Source: DATFLK01 sp035267815 | Lineage (GTDB): Bacteria > Pseudomonadota > Zetaproteobacteria > Mariprofundales > Mariprofundaceae | Reading direction: 5' to 3' | DNA: 7,578 nucleotides | Assembly (NCBI GenBank): GCA_035267815.1 | Contig: DATFLK010000168.1 | Location: 1-7,578 of the forward strand | Shown here: in pieces, positions 7,578-7,578 of the stretch | Layout: each line of letters opens with the position of its first letter | Position numbering within the stretch: position 1 is the first letter of the stretch | Translations under genes and position numbers: made by a program | Notes under the pieces: generated by a model | Told to the model about the DNA's origin: nothing | The model's input: only the letters and a program-made list of their open reading frames with translations | Databases searched by the model: none

Positions 7578-7578
7578 G

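Overview
The window is a GC-rich, densely packed stretch of bacterial chromosome that carries core biosynthesis genes. Protein motifs and gene order (trpF-trpB-trpA ... accD-folC) point to a member of the Pseudomonadota. Gammaproteobacteria related to sulfur oxidisers or Zetaproteobacteria would both fit. I cannot settle the lineage from sequence alone, and the large acetolactate synthase subunit resembles the alphaproteobacterial type. No mobile element, CRISPR array, tRNA, rRNA or phage gene is visible.

Layout: the plus strand carries the 3' part of an acetolactate synthase large-subunit gene (2-964) and the small subunit (961-1458), joined by an ATGA overlap. These face a minus-strand cluster across a 61-bp convergent gap. 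In transcription order that cluster is trpF (7037-6429), trpB (6407-5172), trpA (5175-4357), a metallo-beta-lactamase-fold protein resembling class II cyclic-nucleotide phosphodiesterases (4360-3575), accD (3566-2697) and folC (2668-1520). Gaps within it range from a 4-bp overlap to 28 bp, so it is probably one operon. Upstream on the same strand is the 3' part of cysE (from 7577 to 7182), separated from trpF by a 144-bp AT-richer spacer that holds two perfect-stemmed inverted repeats and a competing long-range pairing.

Function: ilvBH starts branched-chain amino acid synthesis. trpF, trpB and trpA finish tryptophan synthesis, and the trpB substrate serine is also the substrate of CysE next door. 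AccD supplies malonyl-CoA for fatty acids, and FolC makes folylpolyglutamates for one-carbon metabolism. The unexpected member is the phosphodiesterase-like hydrolase, which has a TTG start fused by a TTGA overlap to the end of trpA.

Most of the window is ordinary housekeeping DNA. The points worth a second look are the phosphodiesterase-like gene inside the trp-acc-fol cluster, the structured cysE-trpF spacer, a Glu replacing the usual metal-binding Asp in the acetolactate synthase, and a FolC with several altered signature motifs. I saw nothing that clearly qualifies as a new biological system.
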